DNA of 64,000 bases, taken from positions 7,587,001-7,651,000 of the forward strand of contig NZ_JADEXS020000001.1 in the NCBI RefSeq assembly GCF_015207005.2. The letters run 5' to 3'. Every line of letters begins with the position of its first letter. Within the stretch, counting starts at the first letter, position 1. Origin of the DNA: Desmonostoc muscorum LEGE 12446 (GTDB taxonomy: Bacteria > Cyanobacteriota > Cyanobacteriia > Cyanobacteriales > Nostocaceae). A program made the position numbers and the translations under genes. The notes beneath the pieces were generated by a model that did no database searches, was not told the origin of the DNA, and worked only from the letters and a program-made list of their open reading frames with translations. This document shows, piece by piece, positions 16,372-25,661 of the stretch.

Positions 16372-17064
16372 GGGAGTTTGTTACTTCAGCCTCAGTCAGC
16401 GGCAGTCTATGATGTGGGAGAAAAAACAAATTTAGGTTTTGTTTTAATCGAAACTATAATGTCTCGACCTATGTTTACGCTCTACCAGGATAGTAGCACG
16501 AGTTAGTTTGATCGACTTTGAGATTTAGACTATAGTCACTTTAACATATCGCCATAACTCCGTGTATACCCTCATGTCGTTGCTAAGTTCTGGCTCTAAT
16601 CTAGAATTTGAACTGATAGTACCTAAAACGCATAGTTTTCATGAAAAAATTAATTTTCCTGTTTCAGGTTTGGCAATTTACTGTGCCCTAACAGAGCTTT
16701 TTTAATTATACTGATGATCGCTTGTGGTGTAGAACCACATGTCGATTTAAAATTGAAGCCTTTTAAAGTACCACATTTCTGGGATAAAAAGTATTTGAGT
16801 TTCAAAAATAGCTGTGGCTGAGGTTTGAGGGTCTGTCTGGTAGGCGTAAAATTCACAGTTACAAGACCTGCACTTAATGCAGGGCTGGCTATAGCTTTCC
16901 AGAAGTTCTCCCTTCTCATTGCCTAGAATCCTGATTACAGTATTAATTATTTGAATAATCAGGATTTTCATGCCGTAGCTATGTAGATTCTTAATAGCTC
17001 CCAAAGTGGCAACTGTGTTTTTACCCAACCTTCCTGTTAATCTTACGAATTTTTGTGAAAAGTG
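16372..17064. other. Intergenic region between divergent genes
   Basis: About 690 bp. Open frames on the minus strand (16650-16919 and 16747-17028) have no recognisable features and overlap one another, so I do not call them. Promoters for the CPP1-like gene and the second regulator are expected here. Confidence 0.5.
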
Positions 17065-17790
17065 ATGGTCATGGCTCCCGCCAAGGTTCTTGTAGTTGAC
17101 GACGACCCTGCGGTTCGGAATTTAATCCAACGCTTTTTGATGAAGCAGAACTATCAGGTGGAGGCTGCCGAAGACGGAAAGACAGCCTTAACTCTATTTG
17201 AGCAATTTAACCCTGATTTGGTGATTCTAGATGTGAATCTACCAGATGTAATTGGGTTTAACCTCTGCCAAGAGATGCAAAGTCGTAATGGTGTTTTTGT
17301 TTTGATGCTGACTAGCCGTGCTGACGAAGCTGACAAAATTCGCGGTTTTTCTAAAGGTGCTGATGACTATCTCACCAAACCTTTTGGATTGGGAGAGTTA
17401 GAAGTCAGAGTAGGAGCGATTTTGAGGCGTCAGCGAGTTATAACTACTGCCGAGCAAAAACGCTTGGTATTTGAAAAACTGATGATCGATCCAGTGCGAC
17501 GGGAGGTAGCACTTAATAACCAACCAGTACCCTTAACTGCTCTGGAATTTGACTTATTACATTTTTTAGCCAGTCATCCAGGTCGAGTTTGGCGGCGTGC
17601 AGAACTAATTCAAGAGGTGTGGGACTATGAATATGTCGGCGACCAGCGGGTTGTAGATGTACACATCGGTCAAATTCGCAAGAAGATTGAGATTGATGCT
17701 AGTCAGCCAGCATTAATTCAAACTGTACGCGGTGTAGGGTATAAGTTTGAATCTCCTGCTCACTCCCAACAGTTGGAAGCCAAGTCCTGA
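17065..17790 (+). CDS. OmpR/PhoB-family response regulator (paralogue 2)
   Basis: 241 residues from ATG at 17065 (GTG at 17062 and ATG at 17071 are equally possible; no clear ribosome site decides). The receiver domain has VDDDPAVRN, the phospho-acceptor Asp in LVILDVNLPD and Lys in LTKPFG; the winged helix ends VRGVGYKFE. It is paralogous to the regulator at 14780 over the whole length, including the unusual FEQFNPxLVILDxNLPD and TALEF stretches, so the two arose by duplication around the CPP1-like gene. No kinase is adjacent. The targets cannot be read. Confidence 0.92.
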   Translation: MVMAPAKVLVVDDDPAVRNLIQRFLMKQNYQVEAAEDGKTALTLFEQFNPDLVILDVNLPDVIGFNLCQEMQSRNGVFVLMLTSRADEADKIRGFSKGADDYLTKPFGLGELEVRVGAILRRQRVITTAEQKRLVFEKLMIDPVRREVALNNQPVPLTALEFDLLHFLASHPGRVWRRAELIQEVWDYEYVGDQRVVDVHIGQIRKKIEIDASQPALIQTVRGVGYKFESPAHSQQLEAKS

Positions 17791-17927
17791 GTCTATAGTC
17801 TAGAGTTTTTTAACTCTTGACGAAACAATTTTGGATTTTAGATTTTGGATGAAATTTATTTTGGTTTCAGAGCCACCAAGAGGAACTGCCAAAGATTTAA
17901 GAGATTTGAGCAAACTGGTGTACCGTT

Positions 17928-17961
17928 CGTAGGGTAGCACAGCTAACTGTGCTACCCTACG
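17928..17961. repeat. 34-bp palindrome (CGTAGGGTAGCACAG)
   Basis: Two perfect 15-bp arms are separated by 4 nt. It is a variant of the dispersed GTAGGGGC palindrome family. Confidence 0.85.
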
Positions 17962-18022
17962 TGTTTTGCATTTAAACGAGAAGCGCTACATGCCTGACAA
18001 GTAACCAACTGTCAGGTAATAC

Positions 18023-18150
18023 TATAGGAATCCGATTTGATTTGGAGAATCACTCGTAGAGGTAAGGGACTGGGGATTGGGGACTGGGGACTGGGAAGAA
18101 GGAATAAAAGTGTACTGAGTTTTGTTCAAAAATCAAATATGAGTCCTATA
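18023..18150. repeat. MITE-like element family A, copy 1
   Basis: Starts TATAGGAATCCGATTTGATT and ends AAATCAAATATGAGTCCTATA's last bases at 18150, forming imperfect inverted repeats of about 21 bp. The interior has GGGGACT/GGGGATT heptamers (18070-18098). A second copy in opposite orientation lies at 38288-38426 and is highly similar along its length. A TA target duplication would fit an IS630/Tc1-type source. Confidence 0.8.
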
Positions 18151-18170
18151 TTTTGAATTGTGAAAGAATT

Positions 18171-18272
18171 AGGGACTTCCAGTGAAAAAAACATCCCATC
18201 ATAGGGGCGCACAGATGTGCGCCCCTACAAATGTACAAATAATTTGGGAGAATTTATTTTTTGGAAGTCCCT
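18171..18272. repeat. MITE-like element family B, complete copy
   Basis: AGGGACTTCCAGTGAAAAAA at the left pairs with TTTTTTGGAAGTCCCT at the right, giving inverted tips around a nested palindrome (TAGGGGCGCACA, 18202-18227). The right half recurs at 57388-57443. The element is 102 bp and non-coding. Confidence 0.75.
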
Positions 18273-18591
18273 TAGTGGTAATGGCTTGTGGCGATTCATT
18301 TGTCGCAATAATTTTTCCAATTGGTATAACTTAGTCAAGTTTTGCTTTAATTCTAAATCTTGCGCTCTTACTAGATATTTTGGGCGATACAAGAAATTAT
18401 GTAGACCTTTTTTTCGATCGCAATGTACTGTTGTTTTTGATTGTCATCTCACCCCACATAGACGATCGCTCAGTCTCAATATCCATGAATGGGGCACGGT
18501 TTGCCGTCCCCATCATATAGGGCATGAGCTAGAATAACGCCCTTCATACCAGTACCTATGTTGTTGGTGAATCGATGCAGGGCATTTTTAC

Positions 18592-18789
18592 TTAGGAGTG
18601 ATGAAACAAAGTTTCCAGATAGACTCGGGCAGCACGGCGATCGCTGTCTCCATTTTGCAGTAAAAACAATGATAGCGCCGCCGTCAATACTCTGTTTTCA
18701 TCCCAATCAGGATGAGTTTCTAAGTAATTCTTTAAGGATTCGTGAAGTGATTCGGGAATTTCGGTAAAAATGCTAACCGTTGCTTTCAT
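18592..18789 (-). CDS. DUF2811 family protein
   Basis: 65 residues beginning MKATVSIFTEIPESLHESL and containing HPDWDENRVLTAALSLFLLQ and RRAARVYLETLF, the conserved core of the cyanobacterial DUF2811 family. GGAGG lies 8 bp before the ATG and fixes the start. The small helical protein resembles ribbon-helix-helix proteins in size and in the N-terminal strand; the family has no established function, so a DNA-binding role is only inferred. Confidence 0.85.
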   Translation of the reverse strand: MKATVSIFTEIPESLHESLKNYLETHPDWDENRVLTAALSLFLLQNGDSDRRAARVYLETLFHHS

Positions 18790-19256
18790 GAGATTTTCCT
18801 CCTATGAGGCCAATCAAGAGGGATAAGTTGCTTGTGGTGAAGGAGCTTTAGGCTATCTCACACAATCTTTCGCTTGCCCGACAATGTACGCTAACAACTC
18901 AGGTAATTTTACACAGTTGATGTCAACGGTTGAACGGACTAGAAAACCAAGCCGAATCATTGTGCGCCAAGAGGGGGTAGGTTTGTCAATGCTGCGAAAT
19001 GTTAAAACCATTTGTATAAAAGATAAATCAGCACCAAATAATCAGGTTTTCAACTCAAATTTCGTTACTTTAGTTTACAAAAACTCAGTCCCCCAAGTTC
19101 CTAAGCACTGTTAATTAACAATCCCCAGTAGATAGCCAAAAGCCTATTAGCTCGTAGAACACCTGTGGAAAACTGTTAAAATCCCTGTGGAAACCCTGTG
19201 GAATTAGTGAGGAAAATTGCAGCCAATGATAAGAATTACAAAAATGTCACTAAACG
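18790..19256. other. Intergenic region upstream of the MFS gene
   Basis: 467 bp. A 76-codon open frame at 18884-19114 has no recognisable feature and is not called. Three spaced CTGTGGAA motifs (about 19162-19203) precede the MFS gene and could be a binding-site array, but this is by eye only. Confidence 0.45.
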
Positions 19257-20549
19257 ATGACATTTAAGCTGATGAAATTAGCTTCCCAATCCTATTTATC
19301 CTCCTGGTTACCCTCGATACATCCCCAGGTATGGATTTTGGCGATTGGTAGATTTTTCTCGGAAGTTGGCACCGGCTTTACCCTGTTTTACGCCCCCATT
19401 TTTTTTGTCAACGAAGTAGGTTTATCTGCAACCGCCGTTGGCATAGCCTTGGCTAGCGCCTCGATTTCCGGCATTGTAGGGCGGGTTGTGGGTGGTTCTT
19501 TGGCTGATTCTGTTAAGTGGGGACGCCGCCGCACTTTGTTGCTGGCCACGGCGATTTTAGCAATTGCTTCTTTAGTTTTTGCTGCAACCAATAATTTCAC
19601 TATTTTGGTAATCGCTAGCTTGATTCACGGCTTAGGGATAGGTTTCTATTGGCCGGCTGTTGAAGCTGTTATTGCTGACGCAAGCGTTATTGAGAATCGC
19701 CGCGAAACTTTTGCCATTACCCGATTAGCAGATAATCTGGGTTTAGCGATCGGAATTACGCTCGCAGGATTTTTGATAGCAGTAATTGGGAGTTATCGTT
19801 GGCTATTTATTATTGATGCCATCTCTTTTCTAGTGTTTTTTGGCGTTATCTATGCGGGAATTGGTGAAACTGACAAACAAGAAATCGAGCATGAAAAAAC
19901 ACAATATTTTACTTCTTGGATGGCAGTATTTAGAGATGGTCGTTTCCTGGTCTACATCATAGCTAATATCTTTTTTACAATTTACATTTCCCAGATACAT
20001 AGTATCCTGCCGCTTTACTTCAAAAACTTTGTCATCGAAAGTACTGACAAAGGATTTGCTGAAACGATCATTAGCAGAATATTTGCTTGGCACCTGGTGG
20101 TAGCTATCATCTGTCAGCTGCCTGTTACTAGCGCCTTAAAACGTTGCTCCCACACACTTGCACTTACCGTTTCCGCTATTCTTTGGGCAATTGGTTTTAG
20201 CCTGATTTGGGTAAGCGGCACTGCTGCATCTCATAATTTGGTTTGGGCAACATTGGCATTGGGAGTATTTGCTGTGGCGATTGTTTCTTATACCCCATCC
20301 GCTGGGTCTTTAGTTGCTGAGTTAGCCCCGCAAAATCAACGCGGTGTTTATTTTTCTATCAACGCTTTGTGCTGGGCTGTTGGTTCTTTTATTGGTCATC
20401 CTTTAGGTGGATGGGCGTTAGACCAATCACGAATCATTGCCGATCGCTTTTGGTTAGGCTTTTCTTTAAGCGTGGCGATCGCTGTGGCAATTTTACAGTA
20501 CCTGAATCGAATTTTAGCTGATTCCAAGCCGGAATTTCGCCAGGATTAA
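19257..20549 (+). CDS. Major facilitator superfamily transporter
   Basis: 430 residues with about twelve membrane helices. The MFS motif A region between helices 2 and 3 reads GGSLADSVKWGRRR. The family's inter-domain loop lies near residue 200-220 (GETDKQEIEHEKTQ) and the second half has VSYTPSAGSLVAELAPQNQRG. It is a plasma-membrane secondary transporter, probably of the drug/multidrug exporter-like group, but the substrate cannot be inferred. The start could also be the Met at codon 6. It converges with hisIE, whose stop lies 17 bp away. Confidence 0.88.
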   Translation: MTFKLMKLASQSYLSSWLPSIHPQVWILAIGRFFSEVGTGFTLFYAPIFFVNEVGLSATAVGIALASASISGIVGRVVGGSLADSVKWGRRRTLLLATAILAIASLVFAATNNFTILVIASLIHGLGIGFYWPAVEAVIADASVIENRRETFAITRLADNLGLAIGITLAGFLIAVIGSYRWLFIIDAISFLVFFGVIYAGIGETDKQEIEHEKTQYFTSWMAVFRDGRFLVYIIANIFFTIYISQIHSILPLYFKNFVIESTDKGFAETIISRIFAWHLVVAIICQLPVTSALKRCSHTLALTVSAILWAIGFSLIWVSGTAASHNLVWATLALGVFAVAIVSYTPSAGSLVAELAPQNQRGVYFSINALCWAVGSFIGHPLGGWALDQSRIIADRFWLGFSLSVAIAVAILQYLNRILADSKPEFRQD

Positions 20550-20565
20550 CATGACTTGTTTTCCT

Positions 20566-21216
20566 CTATCGGCGACGTTCTTGGAGCTTACGATACACCG
20601 ATTTCAAATCAACTTGATGATGAGCTAGGGCGACCAAAGTATGATATAGCAAATCAGCCACCTCACCAGCGATCGCCTCTGGTTCATCATCCTTAAAAGC
20701 CATTACCACCTCAGCGGTTTCCTCACCGATCTTTTTTAAGATTTTATTATCGCCACCTGCTAATAACTTGCAGGTATAAGAACTTTCAATTGGATTGTCG
20801 CGGCGATCGCATATTGTTTGAAATAATTGTGACAATGTATCCCCTGGTGGAGGAGCTATTTTGCCTTCTATTTGGTGAAAGCAACTCCGTTCTCCTGTGT
20901 GGCAAGCAATATCTCCTACTTGCTCCACCCCAACGAGCAACGCATCACTATCACAGTCATAACGGATACTCCGCACTTTTTGGATATGCCCAGAAGTCGC
21001 TCCCTTATGCCAGAACTCTTGGCGAGAACGACTCCAAAACCAGGTTTCTTGTGTTTCCAAAGTCTTTTGTAACGACTCCTGATTCATCCACGCCATCATC
21101 AGGACAGTGCCATCAAGATAATCTTGGACAATTGCAGGCACTAGACCCCGTTCATCGTAGCGAATTTCCTCAACAGGAATGGCGTAATGTAGGGAATGCG
21201 AATCGTTAGAATACAT
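20566..21216 (-). CDS. hisI: Bifunctional phosphoribosyl-AMP cyclohydrolase / phosphoribosyl-ATP pyrophosphatase HisIE
   Basis: 216 residues with HisI at the N-terminus (about 15-120) and HisE at the C-terminus (about 125-213). HisI shows [29 protein letters not shown] and the metal motif DCDSDALLV with CHTGERSC. HisE shows [15 protein letters not shown] and [14 protein letters not shown]. It catalyses the second and third steps of histidine synthesis: pyrophosphate removal from PR-ATP, then ring opening of PR-AMP. The fused form is usual in cyanobacteria. It is not linked to other his genes. Confidence 0.96.
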   Translation of the reverse strand: MYSNDSHSLHYAIPVEEIRYDERGLVPAIVQDYLDGTVLMMAWMNQESLQKTLETQETWFWSRSRQEFWHKGATSGHIQKVRSIRYDCDSDALLVGVEQVGDIACHTGERSCFHQIEGKIAPPPGDTLSQLFQTICDRRDNPIESSYTCKLLAGGDNKILKKIGEETAEVVMAFKDDEPEAIAGEVADLLYHTLVALAHHQVDLKSVYRKLQERRR

Positions 21217-21318
21217 ACCAGCTAGTCTGCTCTAATGAGAATAATTCATGGATTCACGATACCATTCTAAATAGGGCAGGTGGTATGTTTTTTTGAATTC
21301 AGCTATTTTAATTTAGCT

Positions 21319-21507
21319 CTAAACAACAGCATTTCGTTCCATAGCAGAGTGCATCTTTACAGCACTCAAGGCGACTCGATGAGCTTTTGAAGCTTCACCA
21401 TACCAATGAATCGCCGAGTTAAAAGCTGCCCGGTATAGATCCTGGTATGCCTCAGATAATCGAGTCCGAACATCTAAAGGTAAGTCTTCATTAGACTTGT
21501 ATAACAT
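21319..21507 (-). CDS. ChaB family protein
   Basis: 62 residues starting MLYKSNEDLPLDVRTRLSEA and containing YRAAFNSAIHWY and AHRVALSAVKM, the compact helical signature of the ChaB family. ChaB was named as a regulator of the ChaA cation antiporter in E. coli, but its biochemical role is not settled. It is divergent from hemL, about 106 bp apart. The nearest Ca2+/H+ antiporter gene in the window (44103) is not linked. Confidence 0.82.
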   Translation of the reverse strand: MLYKSNEDLPLDVRTRLSEAYQDLYRAAFNSAIHWYGEASKAHRVALSAVKMHSAMERNAVV

Positions 21508-21613
21508 ATTGTTATTTTCTTGGTTCCGCTAATTTTATACGATAGAAGTTCTAAGCAGCTTTTGACCCTATCCTAAGATAGAGCTTTTTATTGCCCACTG
21601 TTAGGAGAGAACC

Positions 21614-22912
21614 TTGGTAAATACCCCGATTAAAACAACAAAATCACAAGAAGTCTTTGCCGCTGCTCAAAACCTGATGCCAGGAGGAGTCAGTTCTCCA
21701 GTTCGTGCTTTTAAATCTGTAGGCGGACAACCCATCGTTTTTGATCGCGTTAAAGACGCGTATATTTGGGATGTAGATGGTAACCAATACATAGACTATG
21801 TAGGCACCTGGGGCCCGGCTATTTGCGGTCATGCTCATCCGGAAGTCATTGCAGCGTTGCGTGAAGCCCTGGACAAAGGTACCAGTTTCGGTGCCCCTTC
21901 AGTATTAGAAAATGTCTTAGCAGAAATGGTCATCGATGCGGTGCCGAGCATCGAAATGGTTAGATTTGTTAACTCTGGAACTGAAGCCTGCATGGGAGTT
22001 TTGCGGGTGATGCGGGCTTTCACCAACCGAGAAAAAATCATCAAGTTTGAAGGCTGCTACCACGGACACGCCGATTCATTTTTAGTGAAGGCGGGTTCTG
22101 GTGTGGCTACACTTGGTTTACCAGACTCGCCAGGAGTACCCAAATCTGCAACTAGCGGCACTCTAACGGCGCCTTACAATGACCTAGAAGCCGTCAAAGC
22201 CTTGTTTGAAGAAAACAAGGATGAAATTGCTGGTGTCATTCTTGAGCCAGTGGTCGGCAATGCTGGGTTTATTGCGCCTGATGCTGGTTTCCTCGAAGGA
22301 TTACGTGAACTTACTCACGAGTATGGGGCGTTATTGGTGTTTGACGAAGTAATGACGGGCTTCCGCATTGCTTACGGTGGCGCTCAAGAAAAGTTTGGCA
22401 TCACTCCCGATTTAACAACTTTGGGCAAGGTGATTGGCGGTGGTTTGCCAGTAGGAGCCTATGGCGGTCGTCGGGATATCATGTCATTGGTTGCCCCTGC
22501 TGGCCCCGTATATCAAGCCGGGACTCTTTCAGGTAATCCCTTAGCGATGACTGCTGGGATTAAGACTTTAGAATTGCTGCAAAAGCCTGGTACTTACGAG
22601 TATCTTGACCGGATTACTAAGAAGCTAGCAGATGGTTTGCTAGAAGTAGCCAAAGAAACTGGTCATGCGGTTTGCGGTGGTCAAATCAGCGCTATGTTTG
22701 GCTTATTCTTTACCTCTGGTCCAGTTCACAACTACGAAGATGCGAAAAAGTCCGATACAGCCAAATTCGGACGCTTCCATCGTGGTATGTTAGAGCGCGG
22801 TATTTACTTAGCACCTTCTCAATTTGAGGCTGGGTTTACGTCTTTGGCTCACACCGAACAAGATATTGACCAGACTTTAGCAGCTGCAAGGGATGTACTG
22901 TCTAATTTATAA
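21614..22912 (+). CDS. hemL: Glutamate-1-semialdehyde 2,1-aminomutase HemL
   Basis: 432 residues, a PLP-dependent aminotransferase class III enzyme that makes 5-aminolevulinate in the C5 pathway to haem and chlorophyll. Hallmarks are [38 protein letters not shown], the Asp in [10 protein letters not shown], and the PLP lysine in [17 protein letters not shown]. The start is TTG at 21614, chosen because AGGAG lies 6-7 bp upstream and no in-frame ATG exists before the conserved N-terminus [15 protein letters not shown]. The TTG may hold translation down. Confidence 0.97.
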   Translation: MVNTPIKTTKSQEVFAAAQNLMPGGVSSPVRAFKSVGGQPIVFDRVKDAYIWDVDGNQYIDYVGTWGPAICGHAHPEVIAALREALDKGTSFGAPSVLENVLAEMVIDAVPSIEMVRFVNSGTEACMGVLRVMRAFTNREKIIKFEGCYHGHADSFLVKAGSGVATLGLPDSPGVPKSATSGTLTAPYNDLEAVKALFEENKDEIAGVILEPVVGNAGFIAPDAGFLEGLRELTHEYGALLVFDEVMTGFRIAYGGAQEKFGITPDLTTLGKVIGGGLPVGAYGGRRDIMSLVAPAGPVYQAGTLSGNPLAMTAGIKTLELLQKPGTYEYLDRITKKLADGLLEVAKETGHAVCGGQISAMFGLFFTSGPVHNYEDAKKSDTAKFGRFHRGMLERGIYLAPSQFEAGFTSLAHTEQDIDQTLAAARDVLSNL

Positions 22913-23023
22913 ACAGGAGTCAGAATTAAGAATTTAGAATTCAGAATACTCCAAGCATAAACATTATGAGGCCTTAGCGGAGCCTTCAAAAGCTCCGCTC
23001 CTGAGTTCTGAATTCTTCTTGAG

Positions 23024-23078
23024 AAAAAGGCGTGTATCATCGCATCTTTAAAAGCAATGGGATGATATACGCCTTTTT
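23024..23078. terminator. Bidirectional terminator between hemL and the fasciclin gene
   Basis: AAAAAGGCGTGTATCATC pairs with GATGATATACGCCTTTTT (one G-T mismatch class position) across a 19-nt loop, with A- and T-runs at both sides, so it can end transcription from both converging genes. Confidence 0.85.
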
Positions 23079-23083
23079 AAGCC

Positions 23084-23124
23084 GTTAACTGTTGACAGCT
23101 AACAGTCAACAGTCAACAGTTAAC
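23084..23124. repeat. GTTAACTGTTGAC inverted and direct repeats
   Basis: GTTAACTGTTGAC pairs with GTCAACAGTTAAC, and AACAGTC is repeated in the middle. It lies directly behind the terminator, before the fasciclin gene's stop. Confidence 0.75.
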
Positions 23125-23129
23125 AAAAA

Positions 23130-23945
23130 CTACAAATCAGGAGGCAAAATCACATTATCAATGGCGTGGATTACACCATTGCTAGCAGTGATGTCAGCCT
23201 GAGTCACTTTAGCATCATTGACAGTCACACCATTAGCAGGATCAACTTTAACGTTGATTGCGCCACCTTCAAGGCTTTTAACTTCACCAGACTTCAAATC
23301 AGTAGACAATACCTTTCCAGGCACCACATGGTAAGTTAACAGCTTGAGCAACACTTCTTTGTTCTCTGGCTTCAACAAATCTCGCACGGCATCTGCTGGT
23401 AATTTGGCAAAGGCTGCATCTGTGGGTGCGAAAATCGTCAAGTTATCGGTGCCTTGCAAAGCTTCAGTCAATCCTGCTGCTTTCAAAGCCTTGGTTAAGG
23501 TTGTAAAAGAAGCGTTTGATTCTGCCAAGGCTAACAAATTTTTGCCTTGAGTTTCACTTGTACCAGGAGGTGTATCAGGTGTACTGGGTTGAGTTTCAGG
23601 GGTAGGCGGTGGGGTGACTTCACCAGGTGTGGCACTACCACCACGGTTGTACGGAGGCTCGTTAAAAATACTTGGTCTGGGATTTAACACCCCACCCCCA
23701 CTGCTCTGGGCTAGTTGTTGGCGTTTGGTATTGCCCTTTTCTATTTCTGAAACAGCCTTAGCAGGTGTGTACTGAGCGTTTCCTTGAAGGCGTTGACCTC
23801 GGTTATAGGTGGCTTCGTTGAAAATACTGGGGTTAGGATTTAATACCTCTTTGGCATCAGATGGTAAAGTAATGAGAAGGCTGAAACTACTCAATCCTGC
23901 TATGCCTGCCAAGGTAGTCAGCAATTTGCTGTAATTTGTCTTCAT
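23130..23945 (-). CDS. Secreted fasciclin (FAS1) domain protein
   Basis: 271 residues. A signal peptide (about 1-30, LLTTLAGIAGLSSFSLLI) is followed by a low-complexity region and one FAS1 domain (about 137-270). The domain carries the H1/H2-type motifs NLTIFAPTDAAFAKLP, LLTYHVVPGKV and NGVIHAIDNVILPP. The linker contains two copies of a xLNPxPSIFNExxYNRG motif (about residues 36-50 and 86-100) and a Pro/Thr-rich stretch. Single-FAS1 proteins of bacteria are extracellular and thought to mediate adhesion. The duplicated motif looks specific to cyanobacterial relatives; its role is unknown. Confidence 0.9.
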   Translation of the reverse strand: MKTNYSKLLTTLAGIAGLSSFSLLITLPSDAKEVLNPNPSIFNEATYNRGQRLQGNAQYTPAKAVSEIEKGNTKRQQLAQSSGGGVLNPRPSIFNEPPYNRGGSATPGEVTPPPTPETQPSTPDTPPGTSETQGKNLLALAESNASFTTLTKALKAAGLTEALQGTDNLTIFAPTDAAFAKLPADAVRDLLKPENKEVLLKLLTYHVVPGKVLSTDLKSGEVKSLEGGAINVKVDPANGVTVNDAKVTQADITASNGVIHAIDNVILPPDL

Positions 23946-24586
23946 AAATTTTGTTTGTTTTTTTGTTCACAGGTTACATAAAGATTTATAACATTTTGCT
24001 ACGCACAAAATCTAACATCAGAGGGAAGTCAGATTTTCTGGGGAAATACTTTGTAATGGTGAGGTTAAATATCAAACTTTGCTTAGAGATGATAAGTATT
24101 AAATATATCTAGCATATATTTAATATAAATTCAGCAGATTTTCTTCTTAACACTAGAAGGAGTTCAAAAGCCTCTTTTGGTGTAGTGTAAATTCTCAAAA
24201 AGTATGAAAATTTCACATTTGCAAGCGATCGCTAACGATAACATCTGACAATTGACATCCAATATTTTTAGGTAATTTATGGTCAGTGAAAAAATTACGT
24301 TAAGAAAAGAGCGATCGCCAAAAATCGTGTAGCTTATGATACTTTGTATACCACGTTCCTTTAACCAGCAGAGATAATATATTGTTGCTGTATATTCAGC
24401 ATTTAGTAAATGCATAGTTGAACTTCTCAGTTAAATAGAGTATTTGACTGTTTTGGTTCAAGAAATTGTGTAGCGATCGCCTTGAACGAAGGTTAAATTT
24501 GCTATGCGAACAAGAAAGACAGGTATGCAGAAAATTGTCGCTATTAGTGCTTAAAAGTTTTTTAAATTTAGAAATTGGACAAGTTT
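23946..24586. other. Intergenic region, AT-rich
   Basis: 640 bp between divergent secreted-protein genes, with several HIP1 sites. A minus-strand open frame at 24164-24415 shows no protein-like features and is not called. Promoters for both neighbours are expected here. Confidence 0.5.
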
Positions 24587-25153
24587 ATGGTTGTATCAAA
24601 AAAGCTTTTTGCCCATCTTAACATTCACCGTCAAGTTTCCGTTATTGCTTGCACTATTGCTACTGTAATCCTTGGTGTTGAATTTAGTCTCACGGGGCAA
24701 TCAGCCGATGCTCAGGTTGCCGCTCTCAATTGTGTAGGGACAGAGAATGTTACTTACAGTCCCCCTCTGACATTAAATCCCAAGCCAACTAATATCAACA
24801 TAAACGGTCAATTTCAGATATGCAATGGTGATGCTCAAATTATTGGAGGATACTACAGTAATATCATTCAATCTCCTAATTCATCATGTGTTCAACTAAC
24901 TTCATCTCCCGCCAATTTTACATATTTTTGGAGTGATGGGACAACGAGTATTGTATCTTTCGGTACTGAAGTCGTAACCGGAGGTGTAGGTGTTATAAGT
25001 GTAACATCTCCTGGATATGTTACTTCTGGACGCTATCAAGGTAGCCAGGTAGTAAAAACTCTTACTCTTGTCGCATCACAATTAACAGGATGTGTAACTA
25101 CTGGTGTTGCTCAATCCAGCGGTCTGGTAACACTGACTTTTGCACATTTATAA
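24587..25153 (+). CDS. Secreted hypothetical protein
   Basis: 188 residues from the ATG at 24587 (a TTG at 24575 is in frame). The N-terminus has basic residues and a hydrophobic core (VSVIACTIATVILGVEFSL), ending near SADAQVA, which fits signal peptidase I cleavage. The mature part is rich in Ser, Thr, Val and Gly and beta-like, with four cysteines after the signal peptide (LNCVG, QICNG, SSCVQ, TGCVT) that could form two disulfides. I recognise no family. A good terminator hairpin follows at 25241. Confidence 0.7.
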   Translation: MVVSKKLFAHLNIHRQVSVIACTIATVILGVEFSLTGQSADAQVAALNCVGTENVTYSPPLTLNPKPTNININGQFQICNGDAQIIGGYYSNIIQSPNSSCVQLTSSPANFTYFWSDGTTSIVSFGTEVVTGGVGVISVTSPGYVTSGRYQGSQVVKTLTLVASQLTGCVTTGVAQSSGLVTLTFAHL

Positions 25154-25240
25154 AGATTTTAGAAGGCTTGCTCTGAAGAGAGTTCCAAAAAATAAAATCT
25201 AACTCTGTATGAGAATAATAATTATTCTTATATTGAGAAA

Positions 25241-25277
25241 TGAAGTGAGAGGCTGGTGTTAGCAGCCTCTCACTTCA
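25241..25277 (+). terminator. Strong hairpin after the secreted-protein gene
   Basis: TGAAGTGAGAGGCTG pairs exactly with CAGCCTCTCACTTCA around a 7-nt loop. No long T-run follows, but its place 88 bp after the stop suits a terminator. Confidence 0.65.
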
Positions 25278-25661
25278 GAAGTATTAAAAATAACTCTCAC
25301 CTGAGAATTCTCATTTATAAGTTAGCGATCGCTATCCTTTTTTATAAGGGTGGCTTTGCTGTATACACTAAAATTAGTTTATTCATATACAGCAAATTAA
25401 TTTATTTAATTATTTGATATCTATATTTTAATAAATTATATATTTTTGCTAAAAATCAAGCAATTAGTGAAATAGACAACTAAGTAACAACTTCTTTCCT
25501 GCTCAAAGAATACCTAAATTTTTTTTAATAAACCGTAAAGAATACAAAGCAAGAGATAACTAATGTTATGGCAGGAAAGGAGTAATACCAATAAAATTTA
25601 CTTAAACTAAAGATACAATTGTAAAGTTAAGAAGTTAGTCAGTAGTTATAAGGTATACAAC
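25278..25661. other. Intergenic region, very AT-rich
   Basis: Contains a hairpin TGCTGTATA with TATACAGCA (about 25368-25396) and a GAGAATTCTC palindrome. The rest is AT-rich and presumably holds the promoter of the GST gene. No gene is seen. Confidence 0.5.

Larger units (their letters stand above)
17791..18591. other. Repeat-rich intergenic region
   Basis: 800 bp that hold a palindrome (17928-17961) and two MITE-like elements (18023-18150 and 18171-18272). The remaining 320 bp up to the DUF2811 gene shows no credible gene; the open frame 18217-18537 starts inside a repeat and looks spurious. Confidence 0.6.

Noticed and set aside
16650..17028. Two minus-strand open frames upstream of the second response regulator
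   Set aside because: They overlap one another in different frames, lack ribosome sites and have no protein-like features.
18217..18537. A 106-codon open frame
   Set aside because: Its start lies within the MITE-like element and its composition (many Cys, Arg, Phe) is unlike a real protein.
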